NCBI GenBank assembly: GCA_030654015.1
Contig: JAURYI010000011.1
Span: 1-57,102, forward strand
DNA length: 57,102 bases
Reading direction: 5' to 3'
From: Methylococcales bacterium
GTDB taxonomy: Bacteria; Pseudomonadota; Gammaproteobacteria; Methylococcales; Methylomonadaceae
The first letter of the stretch is position 1. Each line of letters begins with the position of its first letter. Shown here piece by piece: positions 28,108 through 36,254 of the stretch. The position numbers were made by a program, and so were the translations under genes. The notes under the pieces were generated by a model, which was not told where the DNA came from, ran no database searches, and saw only the letters and a program-made list of their open reading frames with translations.

Positions 28108-28146
28108 AAAACGTATAGATTTACCATCAAATAGTAGAGAGAAACA

Positions 28147-28893
28147 ATGGCTGGACATAGTAAATGGGCTAACATAAAACACCGCAAAGCGGGGCAGGAT
28201 GCTAAACGAGGCAAAATTTTCACTAAAATACTGCGCGAAATTACCGTAGCAGTAAAAACCAGCGGGGCAGATGCAGGCAGTAATCCTTCTTTGCGCACCG
28301 CGATTGATAAAGCCTTGGGTGCAAATATGCGCCGTGACACCATCGACACCGCAATCAAAAAAGCCTCAGGTGCGTTAGAAGGTGTTAATTATGAAAATAT
28401 CCGTTACGAAGGCTACGGGCCGGGCGGTACAGCGGTTATTGTCGATTGCTTGACCGACAACCGTAACCGCACCGTCGGTGAAGTGCGTCATGCGTTCAGT
28501 AAATTAGGCGGCAACCTAGGAACAGAAGGCTCTGTAGCTTATCTATTCAGCAAGCTGGGCATACTCAGCTACGCGCCCGATGTCGATGAAGATGCACTGA
28601 TGGAAGCCGCGTTAGAAGCAGGTGCGGATGACGTAACCAATTATGATGACGGCGCGGTTGATATTATTACCAGCCCAGAAAGTTATCTGGCTGTTAAAGA
28701 CGCACTGGTCGCCGCAGGTTTTGAACCTGACAATGCCGAAGTCACCATGCAGGCGGCGACAATGGCAGAACTGGATAGCGACGATGCCGAAAAAATGCTC
28801 AAACTCATCGACCGTTTAGAAGATTTGGATGACGTACAGAACGTGTATTCCAATGCCGATATTAGTGATGAGATTATGGCAGGGCTGGAATAA
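28147..28893 (+). CDS. yebC: YebC/PmpR-family protein
   Basis: 248 aa. Begins [14 protein letters not shown], the family hallmark, with the [19 protein letters not shown] segment at about residue 95. YebC-type proteins bind DNA or, as shown more recently for several members, help ribosomes translate proline-rich stretches. In many bacteria yebC lies before ruvC, but ruvC is not found here. An AGAGAG site precedes the ATG. Confidence 0.96.
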   Translation: MAGHSKWANIKHRKAGQDAKRGKIFTKILREITVAVKTSGADAGSNPSLRTAIDKALGANMRRDTIDTAIKKASGALEGVNYENIRYEGYGPGGTAVIVDCLTDNRNRTVGEVRHAFSKLGGNLGTEGSVAYLFSKLGILSYAPDVDEDALMEAALEAGADDVTNYDDGAVDIITSPESYLAVKDALVAAGFEPDNAEVTMQAATMAELDSDDAEKMLKLIDRLEDLDDVQNVYSNADISDEIMAGLE

Positions 28894-28905
28894 AATCAGA
28901 TTTTG

Positions 28906-28935
28906 TCCACGAAAGACACGAAAAGCACGAAAAAA
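28906..28935. repeat. ccacgaaagacacgaaa-type short repeat
   Basis: tccacgaaagacacgaaaag followed by cacgaaaaaa: three near-repeats of (g/c)acgaaa spaced 9-10 bp. This motif is a common intergenic repeat in many bacterial genomes. It lies just after yebC. Confidence 0.55.
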
Positions 28936-28954
28936 TAACTGAATTTTCCTATTA

Positions 28955-28986
28955 TTGCAGGGTACGCATTATGGCGTACCCTGCAA
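28955..28986. terminator. Hairpin between convergent yebC and the vWA gene
   Basis: Stem ttgcagggtacgc / gcgtaccctgcaa with a 6-nt loop. It sits between the convergent ends of yebC and the membrane vWA gene, so it may act as a two-way terminator. No T-tract follows. Confidence 0.55.
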
Positions 28987-28994
28987 CACGTCAA

Positions 28995-31148
28995 CTATTT
29001 CAACGGCGGCAACGCAGGTGCATTTTTAGCCAGTCGCACCAGATTAATAAATTCTGCCCGATAACCGAATTTATCCGCGCCTTTCGCGCCTTCTGCCAGA
29101 GTCATTACTTTGTCGTAATTGAAGTCTTTCAGGTAAGGATCAACGCGCAGTAACTCCCCAAAAGCGGCAACAGAGGTTGCAAAGCGTGCTTCTACAGGCG
29201 TTTGGTCAACAGATTTATAGGCTTGATCTACTTTGATAGGCGTGGTGATTAACTTGCTGGACTCGCCGTCGGGCAATTTATAACGAATTTTAACAAACGC
29301 CAGTTCGCTATTTTTGTTATCGGTTGTCGCTGGTTTAGTGTCAACTTTTGGATAGCGCAATTCATCGACTAATTTCGCTTTACTGGCAACTGGGGTGATT
29401 TCATACAGTGCGGTGACGGTATGACCTGAGCCAATATCGCCTGCATCCACTTTGTCATTGTTAAAATCTTCTTTGTTTAAAAGCCTTGTTTCATAGCCTA
29501 TCAAGCGATATTCAGCCACTTGCGCGGGATTGAATTCCACCTGAATTTTCACATCTTTGGCGATGGTGAATAGCGTGGAACTGGCTTCTTCCACCAAAAA
29601 TTTACGCGCTTCGTTGAGATTATCAATATACGCCGCATTGCCGTTGCCGTTTTGCGCCAAAGTTTGCATGAGTTCATCGTTGTAATTGCCACGCCCAAAA
29701 CCCAATACCGATAAAGTCACGCCTGTGGCGCGTTTGTGTTCGACAAAACTTTTCAGTTCGTTGGGATCGGTAATACCGACATTAAAATCACCATCGGTTG
29801 CCAGTATCACGCGGTTAATGCCTTTGCTATTCAAATTCTGCTCGGCTAATTGATAGGCTTGGCGTATGCCTTCCGCGCCTGCGGTTGAACCCGCTGCGCC
29901 CAGATTATCAATCACCGCCGTGATTTTGCTTTTGTCTTTGACTTTAGTGGGCTGTAAGGCAACGCCCGCATTGCCTGCGTAAGTCACTATCGCCACGCTG
30001 TCATCTTCGTGCAACGTATCAAGCAGCATTTTCAATGAATTTTGTACCAGCGGTAATTTATTGGGTTCATTCATCGAACCTGAAGTATCCAATAAAAACA
30101 CCAGATTGGCGCGGGGCTTTTCTTTCGCGTCTATTTCATAGCCTTTGATACCGATATGCAGCAACTGCGTATCTTTATTCCACGGGGTAGGAAACGCCGA
30201 TACACTGGTTTTAAACGGTTCGTTTTTGCTGGCAGGTGCGCTGTAGTCGTAAGGAAAATAATTGACCAATTCTTCTACACGCACGGCATTTTTTTGTGGC
30301 AATACGTTTTGATTCAACGAACTGCGCACGAAGCTGTAGGATGCTGTATCGACATCTATCGAAAAGGTGGAGACAGGCTCATCTTTGGCGATTTTTAACG
30401 GATTGGTGGGCGTGTCTTTGAATTTATCGCGCCCTTGGTCTTGATAATAGTTGACCTGTGGCTCATTTATGACGGCGGGTGGGCTTGCGGGTGCGATGAT
30501 ACCTGCTATCTGTGCTGATTCAGTGCGGGCAGTCTTTTTGGCTTTAGATGGGCTGGGTTGAGAGTTAGCCATATCTATTGAGCGAATTCCTGAAGCAGTA
30601 TCGGCTTCGTAATCATCATTAACTGTTGGTGCTGGACTTTGCGCAGCAATGACGGGTTTGACTGCCTCGACAGGGGAAGCAAGCGGAACGGCGGAGGGAA
30701 GTGATAGCTCGGTGACCACTTCCTCAGCGTTACCAGACATGACCGCGATTGATGCGCCAACATCTTTGGCTGCCTCGACAGGGGTATTAGCGGCAATGTC
30801 GTTCTTTTTTTCCGTACTGACTATGCTTGTTTGTTTTGCGTTGTCGGTTTTGACATCAAGTAATTGCCCAAAATCGGTAAATCGTTGCATAGGCACAATT
30901 GCCCACACGACAAACAACGCACAAAAAGTGCCGATAACTGCGATTTGATATGTTTTCATTGCTGTACTCCTAAAAATGGTTGTACTTTTTAGACGTACGG
31001 ACTTGGCTGTTCCTTGGGAAATATTGGAATTATTTTTATCAAATTCGCGCAAAGCCAGAGAAATAGCGGCTTTCTTGGCGGCAGGATTGATTTTAACTGC
31101 GGGTGTGTGCCGCAATCGTTGCTTGATGTCGTCCAATTCATCCTTCAT
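28995..31148 (-). CDS. YfbK-like membrane-anchored vWA protein
   Basis: 717 aa. About 60 cytoplasmic residues precede one membrane helix (about 65-86). A low-complexity linker follows to about 245, then the YfbK-type vWF N-terminal region (FSIDVDTASYSFVR, VEELVNYFPYDY), a vWA domain with an intact MIDAS motif (DTSGSMN, Asp354) and a C-terminal DUF3520-like part. Such proteins are thought to bind partners outside the cytoplasm through a metal site; function is unproven. The start overlaps the ECF sigma gene by 11 bp. This position and the topology suggest an anti-sigma-like role, but no zinc anti-sigma motif is seen in the N-terminal part, so that is inference. Confidence 0.88.
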   Translation of the reverse strand: MKDELDDIKQRLRHTPAVKINPAAKKAAISLALREFDKNNSNISQGTAKSVRLKSTTIFRSTAMKTYQIAVIGTFCALFVVWAIVPMQRFTDFGQLLDVKTDNAKQTSIVSTEKKNDIAANTPVEAAKDVGASIAVMSGNAEEVVTELSLPSAVPLASPVEAVKPVIAAQSPAPTVNDDYEADTASGIRSIDMANSQPSPSKAKKTARTESAQIAGIIAPASPPAVINEPQVNYYQDQGRDKFKDTPTNPLKIAKDEPVSTFSIDVDTASYSFVRSSLNQNVLPQKNAVRVEELVNYFPYDYSAPASKNEPFKTSVSAFPTPWNKDTQLLHIGIKGYEIDAKEKPRANLVFLLDTSGSMNEPNKLPLVQNSLKMLLDTLHEDDSVAIVTYAGNAGVALQPTKVKDKSKITAVIDNLGAAGSTAGAEGIRQAYQLAEQNLNSKGINRVILATDGDFNVGITDPNELKSFVEHKRATGVTLSVLGFGRGNYNDELMQTLAQNGNGNAAYIDNLNEARKFLVEEASSTLFTIAKDVKIQVEFNPAQVAEYRLIGYETRLLNKEDFNNDKVDAGDIGSGHTVTALYEITPVASKAKLVDELRYPKVDTKPATTDNKNSELAFVKIRYKLPDGESSKLITTPIKVDQAYKSVDQTPVEARFATSVAAFGELLRVDPYLKDFNYDKVMTLAEGAKGADKFGYRAEFINLVRLAKNAPALPPLK

Positions 31149-31740
31149 GGTCGCTCTCTATTTGTGCTTTAAGTTGGTGACGAATTTCGTGCATACGCCA
31201 AGAAATGGTTGCTTCTGCACAACCCAAAATCTTGCCGACTTCCGCGTGGCTTAAATCTTCTGCCAACACTAAGAACGCGGTTTCTTTGTAGGGTTCTTTG
31301 AGTCGAGCCAATTCCCGATATAACCAAGCGACTTGTTGTACATTATCCTGATTGACCGCCTGAATATGAGCGGCATATTCCAGATAATCGGCGAGTTGCG
31401 CGTGTTGACGGTCACGCTTACGATGCCCGTCAAGACAGGCATTAACGATAATCGTGTATAGCCACGTTTTGAATTTTGCCTCGCCACGATAATCATGCAG
31501 TTTATTTGCCAAGCCCACGCACACATCTTGGGTTATATCTTCGGCATCTTCACTATGCCCCGTAAAACGGTACGCGACTTGATAAATCATATCGTAATGC
31601 AGTTCAAGCAACTGTTGAAATGCCACGCGGTCGCCTTGTTGTGCGAGCCTTAGCCACCGCGATTCAGTGTCTATAAGGGATTCACCACTGGCAGAGTTCA
31701 GCAGTTTAGATAAGCCCGTCCATTTTTTGAAAGCAATCAT
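31138..31740 (-). CDS. ECF-type RNA polymerase sigma factor
   Basis: 200 aa sigma-70 family protein. Region 2 (about residues 43-115) includes the LELHYDMIYQVAYRFTGHSEDAEDITQDV stretch (read in parts) and FKTWLYTIIVNACLDGHRKR. Region 4 (about 145-195) has ETAFLVLAEDLSHAEVGKILGCAEATI with the helix-turn-helix. An N-terminal extension of about 25 residues precedes region 2. The start lies 9 bp after the PurA-like gene stops, with no obvious ribosome binding site, so its translation may depend on the upstream genes. The next gene is the membrane vWA protein, overlapping by 11 bp. Confidence 0.93.
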   Translation of the reverse strand: MIAFKKWTGLSKLLNSASGESLIDTESRWLRLAQQGDRVAFQQLLELHYDMIYQVAYRFTGHSEDAEDITQDVCVGLANKLHDYRGEAKFKTWLYTIIVNACLDGHRKRDRQHAQLADYLEYAAHIQAVNQDNVQQVAWLYRELARLKEPYKETAFLVLAEDLSHAEVGKILGCAEATISWRMHEIRHQLKAQIESDHEG

Positions 31741-31749
31741 GCGGAGCGG

Positions 31750-32853
31750 TTAGCCTGAAAACGAATGAACATTGTTGGAGTCGTCGGACGCGCTGATATA
31801 GACATTATGGATATTTAAAATACTGGCAATTTTACTGATAAATTCTGCCTGATTTGTACTGTATACAATAGCGTTTTGATAAGTAAAGCGGTATTCATTT
31901 TGAATATGATCCAGACAGGTAATGACCAGATATTTATTGGTTGCAGTGCGAATATAGTCATCTTTATTAATGGCATATTCCAGTAAGGAAACATCCAATA
32001 ATGCTGTTCTTAGTTCACCTTGATAGGGATTATTGATATTGGTTTCATCGGGGTTTTTACTGATATTGTGCGGTATGGTTTCGTTAGATAACGGCCCTGC
32101 ACCGTGTCGCGTTTGATAGGCACGGGTAATTAAATAAACCGATAAAGCATCATGCCCCAATAACGGTAATATATTAGGTGTTCCCGTATTGGCACGAGTC
32201 ACATGAGGAAAAAAACCGATATTTTTATCGAGTAATAAACCTTGTGAACCTTCAAATATATGGCTGTAATTATTTTTGGGTATGCCGTGAGTTTTTTCAA
32301 TATGAATAGAGTTGGTGATAATAGCGCAACATTCTAAAAAATTACTTATATCCAACTCGGCATAATCTGCATAAAAATCTTTAATTAACTTAAGTTTGGT
32401 TTCCAATACCCACGGATAAAATAAATCCCCAAAGGTTAAAGAATAATAATGCTCTTCACGGTTAATAGTTGCTCCCACGCCCACGCCGCAACTGCCGTGT
32501 TTATTATTCGCTTGGTTATACTTAATATCGTAAGGCGTAGTCACAGCACAATCGGCATCAATGAATAATAAGGGATTAATACCTTTATCAAGTAATACCG
32601 ATAATTCATTCACGATACCGACGGGATTTATTGTGCAGCATTTAGAAAAATAACTCGGTGCGCCTCTTAATGTACCTGCACCAAAATTGGAAAAAACGTG
32701 GCGAATACCGTTGCTAACAACGGTATGCCCAGCTTGTTGCCCACCCGAGAAGCGAATCACTAACGGGTTGATGGATTGAGAACAAAGATAATCGGTAAAT
32801 AACCCTTTACCTTCGTCCCCAAAACCTAAGCCAATCACTGCTTTATTTGCCAT
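31750..32853 (-). CDS. Divergent PurA-like (adenylosuccinate synthetase superfamily) protein
   Basis: 367 aa, shorter than housekeeping PurA (about 430). Conserved: GFGDEGKG (Asp13 and Lys16 at the positions of the E. coli catalytic Asp and P-loop Lys), AGHTVV with the catalytic His (His43), FEGSQGLLLD (about 200-209) and the AYQTRHGAGPL block (about 245-255). Changed: the loop that is GTTGRGIGP in PurA reads GSCGVGVGA (about 120-128), and the aspartate-binding TTGR-x-RR loop is replaced by YQGELRTALLD (about 277-287). The guanine-site TKLD is TCLD. I infer an enzyme using GTP or a related nucleotide on an altered substrate pair, not the normal purine pathway enzyme. It starts 3 bp after a vWA gene. 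Confidence 0.8.
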   Translation of the reverse strand: MANKAVIGLGFGDEGKGLFTDYLCSQSINPLVIRFSGGQQAGHTVVSNGIRHVFSNFGAGTLRGAPSYFSKCCTINPVGIVNELSVLLDKGINPLLFIDADCAVTTPYDIKYNQANNKHGSCGVGVGATINREEHYYSLTFGDLFYPWVLETKLKLIKDFYADYAELDISNFLECCAIITNSIHIEKTHGIPKNNYSHIFEGSQGLLLDKNIGFFPHVTRANTGTPNILPLLGHDALSVYLITRAYQTRHGAGPLSNETIPHNISKNPDETNINNPYQGELRTALLDVSLLEYAINKDDYIRTATNKYLVITCLDHIQNEYRFTYQNAIVYSTNQAEFISKIASILNIHNVYISASDDSNNVHSFSG

Positions 32854-32856
32854 TTT

Positions 32857-33708
32857 TTATAAAATAATAGGTGTTGATGTAGTCTCTGTTTGCACCGCTG
32901 GACGCGCTAGGGATGCGGTGACTTTAGCGACTATTTCAGGGATTATTTTTGCTATTTCGGCGTGTCGTTCTACTAAAATAAGATTATCGCCCATTAACTG
33001 CTTCCAACCGTCCATAACCGATTGTTGGCTGCCTGATGAGGTTTCTTTAATATGCAGATGATAAACGTGATATTTTTCACGCGCTTTATCTAATAATTCA
33101 CTGGCATGGTAATTTTTATACTGCCCATTACCCATTATTTTTTTCAGTGCGGCGGAGGATATTTCTTTTAAGGTCGGTTCATCACCGATAGTAAATAAAA
33201 AACCTTTTTGTTGTCTTTTTTCCACACTGTCAATAACGGTATGCAGCCCTGCAAAATACCACGCGAGTAAATAACTTTCGCCGTCATTACCACCTCCGCC
33301 ACCTTCCAGATAAACCTCGGTCAGCCATTTATCGAGTAATTCATCACTGGATTCAAATTGCCCGACTTGTAATGGGCTGTTATCACATTCATGATCGCCG
33401 ATAGCGAGAAATAATAATTGCGGGTCTTTAATACTGCGTTGAATAATATTACCCATAATATGCGGCAAACCTTCTTTAACCAGAAAGTGCGGTATAGAAC
33501 CCATAGAACCAGTCACATCAAGAGCTAAGATAATCGAAACGGTATTGGGATGTTCGTCAGAATCTCTGGATTCTCTCAATATTACGCCATTTGGATTCAT
33601 GGCATTACTGAGCGAATGGGAAAATAATTCACTGGCGGGTTTGGTTGTATAACCCATTTTTTTGGATCGCGTTGCTCTGTCATCAAGCGAATAATCACCC
33701 ATGCCCAT
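32857..33708 (-). CDS. Soluble vWA-domain protein
   Basis: 283 aa, no signal peptide or membrane helix. The vWA domain starts near residue 56: IILALDVTGSMG gives a MIDAS-type metal site (Asp64, Thr66, Ser68); a later HECDNS segment and a GGGGGNDGES loop (about residues 130-145) could complete it. The N-terminus (MGMGDYSLDDRATRSKKMGY) is unlike common vWA proteins. A TTG start upstream is in frame, but GGAGG lies 8 bp before the ATG at 33708, which is therefore preferred. It begins 1 bp after the small helical gene stops and is followed 3 bp later by the PurA-like gene. Cytoplasmic vWA proteins often act as scaffolds with ATPases; no MoxR-type ATPase is next to it. Confidence 0.85.
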   Translation of the reverse strand: MGMGDYSLDDRATRSKKMGYTTKPASELFSHSLSNAMNPNGVILRESRDSDEHPNTVSIILALDVTGSMGSIPHFLVKEGLPHIMGNIIQRSIKDPQLLFLAIGDHECDNSPLQVGQFESSDELLDKWLTEVYLEGGGGGNDGESYLLAWYFAGLHTVIDSVEKRQQKGFLFTIGDEPTLKEISSAALKKIMGNGQYKNYHASELLDKAREKYHVYHLHIKETSSGSQQSVMDGWKQLMGDNLILVERHAEIAKIIPEIVAKVTASLARPAVQTETTSTPIIL

Positions 33709-33709
33709 A

Positions 33710-34075
33710 TTAAATTCCTCCAAATAAGTATTGGTATCTTTTTCTGGCTATGTCCAGTGTAATTTCGGTATTACGAATTTTAATCCCTAAATCAATATCT
33801 TTTTCTGCGTATTGCGTAGAATCAAAATCACTGGCAAGAATTAAACTTTGTGCATTGGTTGGCGACAAGTCGAGCATATTGTCTTGTTCGCGTTTCATTT
33901 TTTTAATACTGAGTTCTAAATCTTCAATTTTACGTTTGTAAACCAGTTCGGTGTCTTCAGCAATAGCGGTGGCTCTGTCATCGCGGATTTGTTTGTTATT
34001 TCTTTTTAATGAGCTAAAAAACGCGCCTTCTGAATCTGAGACGGATGGAGCGGTTAACTCGTTATCTTCTTCCAT
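33710..34075 (-). CDS. Small charged helical protein, first gene of the vWA/PurA-like/sigma set
   Basis: 121 aa, unknown family. An acidic Ser-rich N-terminus leads to a predicted coiled coil (about residues 35-68: AIAEDTELVYKRKIEDLELSIKKMKRE, read in parts), and the protein ends with a second helix and RYQYLFGGI. It contains DDRAT, also present near the N-terminus of the vWA protein that follows (LDDRATRSKK); this might be a shared binding element or chance. The stop is 1 bp before the vWA start, so the two are probably translated together. An adaptor role is a guess. Confidence 0.7.
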   Translation of the reverse strand: MEEDNELTAPSVSDSEGAFFSSLKRNNKQIRDDRATAIAEDTELVYKRKIEDLELSIKKMKREQDNMLDLSPTNAQSLILASDFDSTQYAEKDIDLGIKIRNTEITLDIARKRYQYLFGGI

Positions 34076-34105
34076 TGCATTTTCCTCTACGTTGAGACAT
34101 TTGGG

Positions 34106-34149
34106 GTTAATATGACTGCCAGTCTTTGAAGGACTGGTGTCATATTAAC
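34106..34149. repeat. Dispersed palindrome, ctgccagt/actggcag family, copy 3
   Basis: Inverted repeat gttaatatgac / gtcatattaac outside, with ccagtc / gactgg inside and a tttgaag centre. It is the longest copy of the family. It lies just upstream of the vWA/PurA-like/sigma gene set and of yajD on the other strand, so it sits in a divergent promoter region. Confidence 0.8.
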
Positions 34150-34225
34150 CGATTGTTGTTGAGCATAAAAATAGAATCTCTTGTAACATATTCAAGAATT
34201 AAACACAGCCATGAGATAACCCACT

Positions 34226-34606
34226 ATGCCCGTTAAAAAACCCCTAGCCGATAAACATAAATTAGATCAAATTGTCACCGAAGCGCGTCGTAATCAGGAA
34301 CTGCGCGAGCAGTCTTATCGCGGTCAGGCTCTTAAATTGTATCCGTGGATATGCGGTCGCTGTGCGCGGGAATTTACACCGAAAACGGTTGCAGAATTAA
34401 CGGTGCATCATAAAAATCATAACCACGATGATAATCCATCTGATGGCAGCAATTGGGAGTTATTGTGTTTGTATTGCCACGATAACGAACATTCCCGCTA
34501 TGAAGAAACCCGTTTTGGCAGTACATCTGCGGGTAAATCCAGCACGCCTGAGGCGACGCATAATCCGTTTGCCGACCTGAAAAGTTTGCTGAGCAGTAAG
34601 AAATAG
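34226..34606 (+). CDS. yajD: YajD-family HNH nuclease-like protein
   Basis: 126 aa. Zinc-binding HNH/beta-beta-alpha-metal pattern: CGRCAREF, then TVHHKNHNHDDNPSDGSNWELLCLYCHDNEH (read in parts), giving two CxxC pairs and the HH and N..LLC..CH residues. YajD proteins are conserved in gammaproteobacteria but their cellular role is unknown. It stands alone, divergent from the small helical gene. Confidence 0.92.
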   Translation: MPVKKPLADKHKLDQIVTEARRNQELREQSYRGQALKLYPWICGRCAREFTPKTVAELTVHHKNHNHDDNPSDGSNWELLCLYCHDNEHSRYEETRFGSTSAGKSSTPEATHNPFADLKSLLSSKK

Positions 34607-34683
34607 TGACATACGCAAACTGCTGATACGCAGTGCGTGGGAACTAGACAAACCCTAACCTACACTATAAAAGCGTGGTATTT

Positions 34684-36153
34684 ATGATTAAATTATCCCG
34701 ATTACTACTCATCACCTTGTTATTAAGCCTGTCGGCTTGTAGCACCGCCCCGCAAAAAACCACCTTCACGCTGTTACAGCTTAATGATGTCTATGAAATT
34801 TCACCGTTAAATGGCGGTAAAACGGGCGGCTTGGCGCGGGTGGCAACGTTGCAGAAGCAATTGAAAGCCGCTAATCCGCATACTTATGGCATTTTGGCGG
34901 GTGATTTACTCAGTCCTTCGGCTATCGGTACGGCGAAAATCAACGGTAAACGGTTGGCGGGTAAGCAGATGATTGATATTTTTAATCATCTGCACTGGGA
35001 TTATATGACCTTCGGTAATCATGAGTTTGATATAGGTAAAGATGCGTTACTGGAACGCTTGGCTGAAACCAAGTCGGTGTTTTTTTCGTCCAATGTGTTT
35101 GATAACAGCACACAAAAACGGTTTCCCCATACTCAGGAAACGGTGATTTTGCAGGTGGACGGTGTCAAAGTCGGTTTAATCGGTATTACCTTGCCTGAAT
35201 TGAAACCTGATTTTGTGGCGATTCCAGATCCGTTTGCCACCGCACAAGCCGCCATCAAAAAGCTAAAACCGCAAGTCGAACTAATTGTCTTGGTTACTCA
35301 TCAAGATTTAAAAGACGATATTCGTTTTGCGGAAAAACTACAGGATGTGGATTTAATTATCGGCGGTCATGAGCATGAAAATATGTATTTGTTTCGTGGC
35401 GCAAAACTGGTGCCGATTACCAAAGCCGATGCGAATGCTAAATCAGCATTTGTGCATAACATCAGCGTTGATAAACAAACAGGGCAAAAAACTATTGAGT
35501 CTAAACTGGTGTTTTTGGATGAGTCTGTACCGTTGGATGCTGAAACTGAGGTGCTGGTAAAGCAATGGGAGCAGAAAGCCTTTGATTTATTTAAACAACA
35601 GGATTTTAATCCTGAGCGCGTGGTCGGTCACAGTAGCGTTGCTTTGGATGGTTTGGAATCCAGTGTCAGAAACAAAACCACTGCGTTGACCGATTTATTG
35701 GGGCAGGCGTTTTTACACGCGTATCCAGAAGCAGATGTGGTGTTGTATAACAGCGGTTCGATACGCATAGATGACGTGTTACCTGCGGGGGCAATCACTG
35801 AATATGATGTGATAAAAATCATGCCGTTCGGTGGCAATCTCAATATGGTGCAGATGTCTGGTGAGTGGGTGGAAAAAGCACTCAATGCCAATAAACAAAA
35901 CCGTGGTAAAGGCAGTTTTTTACATTTTGCTAACGTGTCACAGGACAATGGGCAATGGTTGATTAATCAGCAAGTCATTGATGCTAAAAAACTTTATAAA
36001 GTGGTAACGACCGATTTTCTGCTGGAAAAAGGCGATAATGGTTTGGAATTTTTAACGTTAAAGAGCAATCCCAGCATTAAACGCTTGGATGCACAGCCAA
36101 TTGATGTTAGAAAAGCACTGATTCAAGAACTGATGTTATTGAATAAAAAGTAA
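34684..36153 (+). CDS. UshA-like 5'-nucleotidase/metallophosphatase, lipoprotein
   Basis: 489 aa. Lipoprotein signal with lipobox LSACS (Cys about 19). Metallophosphatase domain: QLNDVYEISP, LAGDLLSPS, FGNHEFDIG, VTHQDLKDD and IIGGHEHEN carry the metal ligands; the first motif is the NDVYE variant in place of the usual NDxHG. The C-terminal 5'-nucleotidase domain has LYNSGSIRIDD and MPFGGNL. Likely hydrolyses nucleotides or UDP-sugars outside the cytoplasm. A GTG start 9 bp upstream is possible, but the ATG at 34684 begins the signal peptide directly. It is not obviously in an operon. Confidence 0.9.
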   Translation: MIKLSRLLLITLLLSLSACSTAPQKTTFTLLQLNDVYEISPLNGGKTGGLARVATLQKQLKAANPHTYGILAGDLLSPSAIGTAKINGKRLAGKQMIDIFNHLHWDYMTFGNHEFDIGKDALLERLAETKSVFFSSNVFDNSTQKRFPHTQETVILQVDGVKVGLIGITLPELKPDFVAIPDPFATAQAAIKKLKPQVELIVLVTHQDLKDDIRFAEKLQDVDLIIGGHEHENMYLFRGAKLVPITKADANAKSAFVHNISVDKQTGQKTIESKLVFLDESVPLDAETEVLVKQWEQKAFDLFKQQDFNPERVVGHSSVALDGLESSVRNKTTALTDLLGQAFLHAYPEADVVLYNSGSIRIDDVLPAGAITEYDVIKIMPFGGNLNMVQMSGEWVEKALNANKQNRGKGSFLHFANVSQDNGQWLINQQVIDAKKLYKVVTTDFLLEKGDNGLEFLTLKSNPSIKRLDAQPIDVRKALIQELMLLNKK

Positions 36154-36254
36154 AGCTCAGGGGGTGTATTAAAACAGTGATAACTATAAAACAACAATAA
36201 AAACAGCGGTCGCGGATAGCGTGGTCAAACTAATTAGAAAGAGGAGAGTAATTT

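Noticed and set aside
30575-30948. Open frames opposite and alongside the linker of the membrane vWA gene
   Set aside because: They mirror the low-complexity linker in other frames and have no independent start signals.
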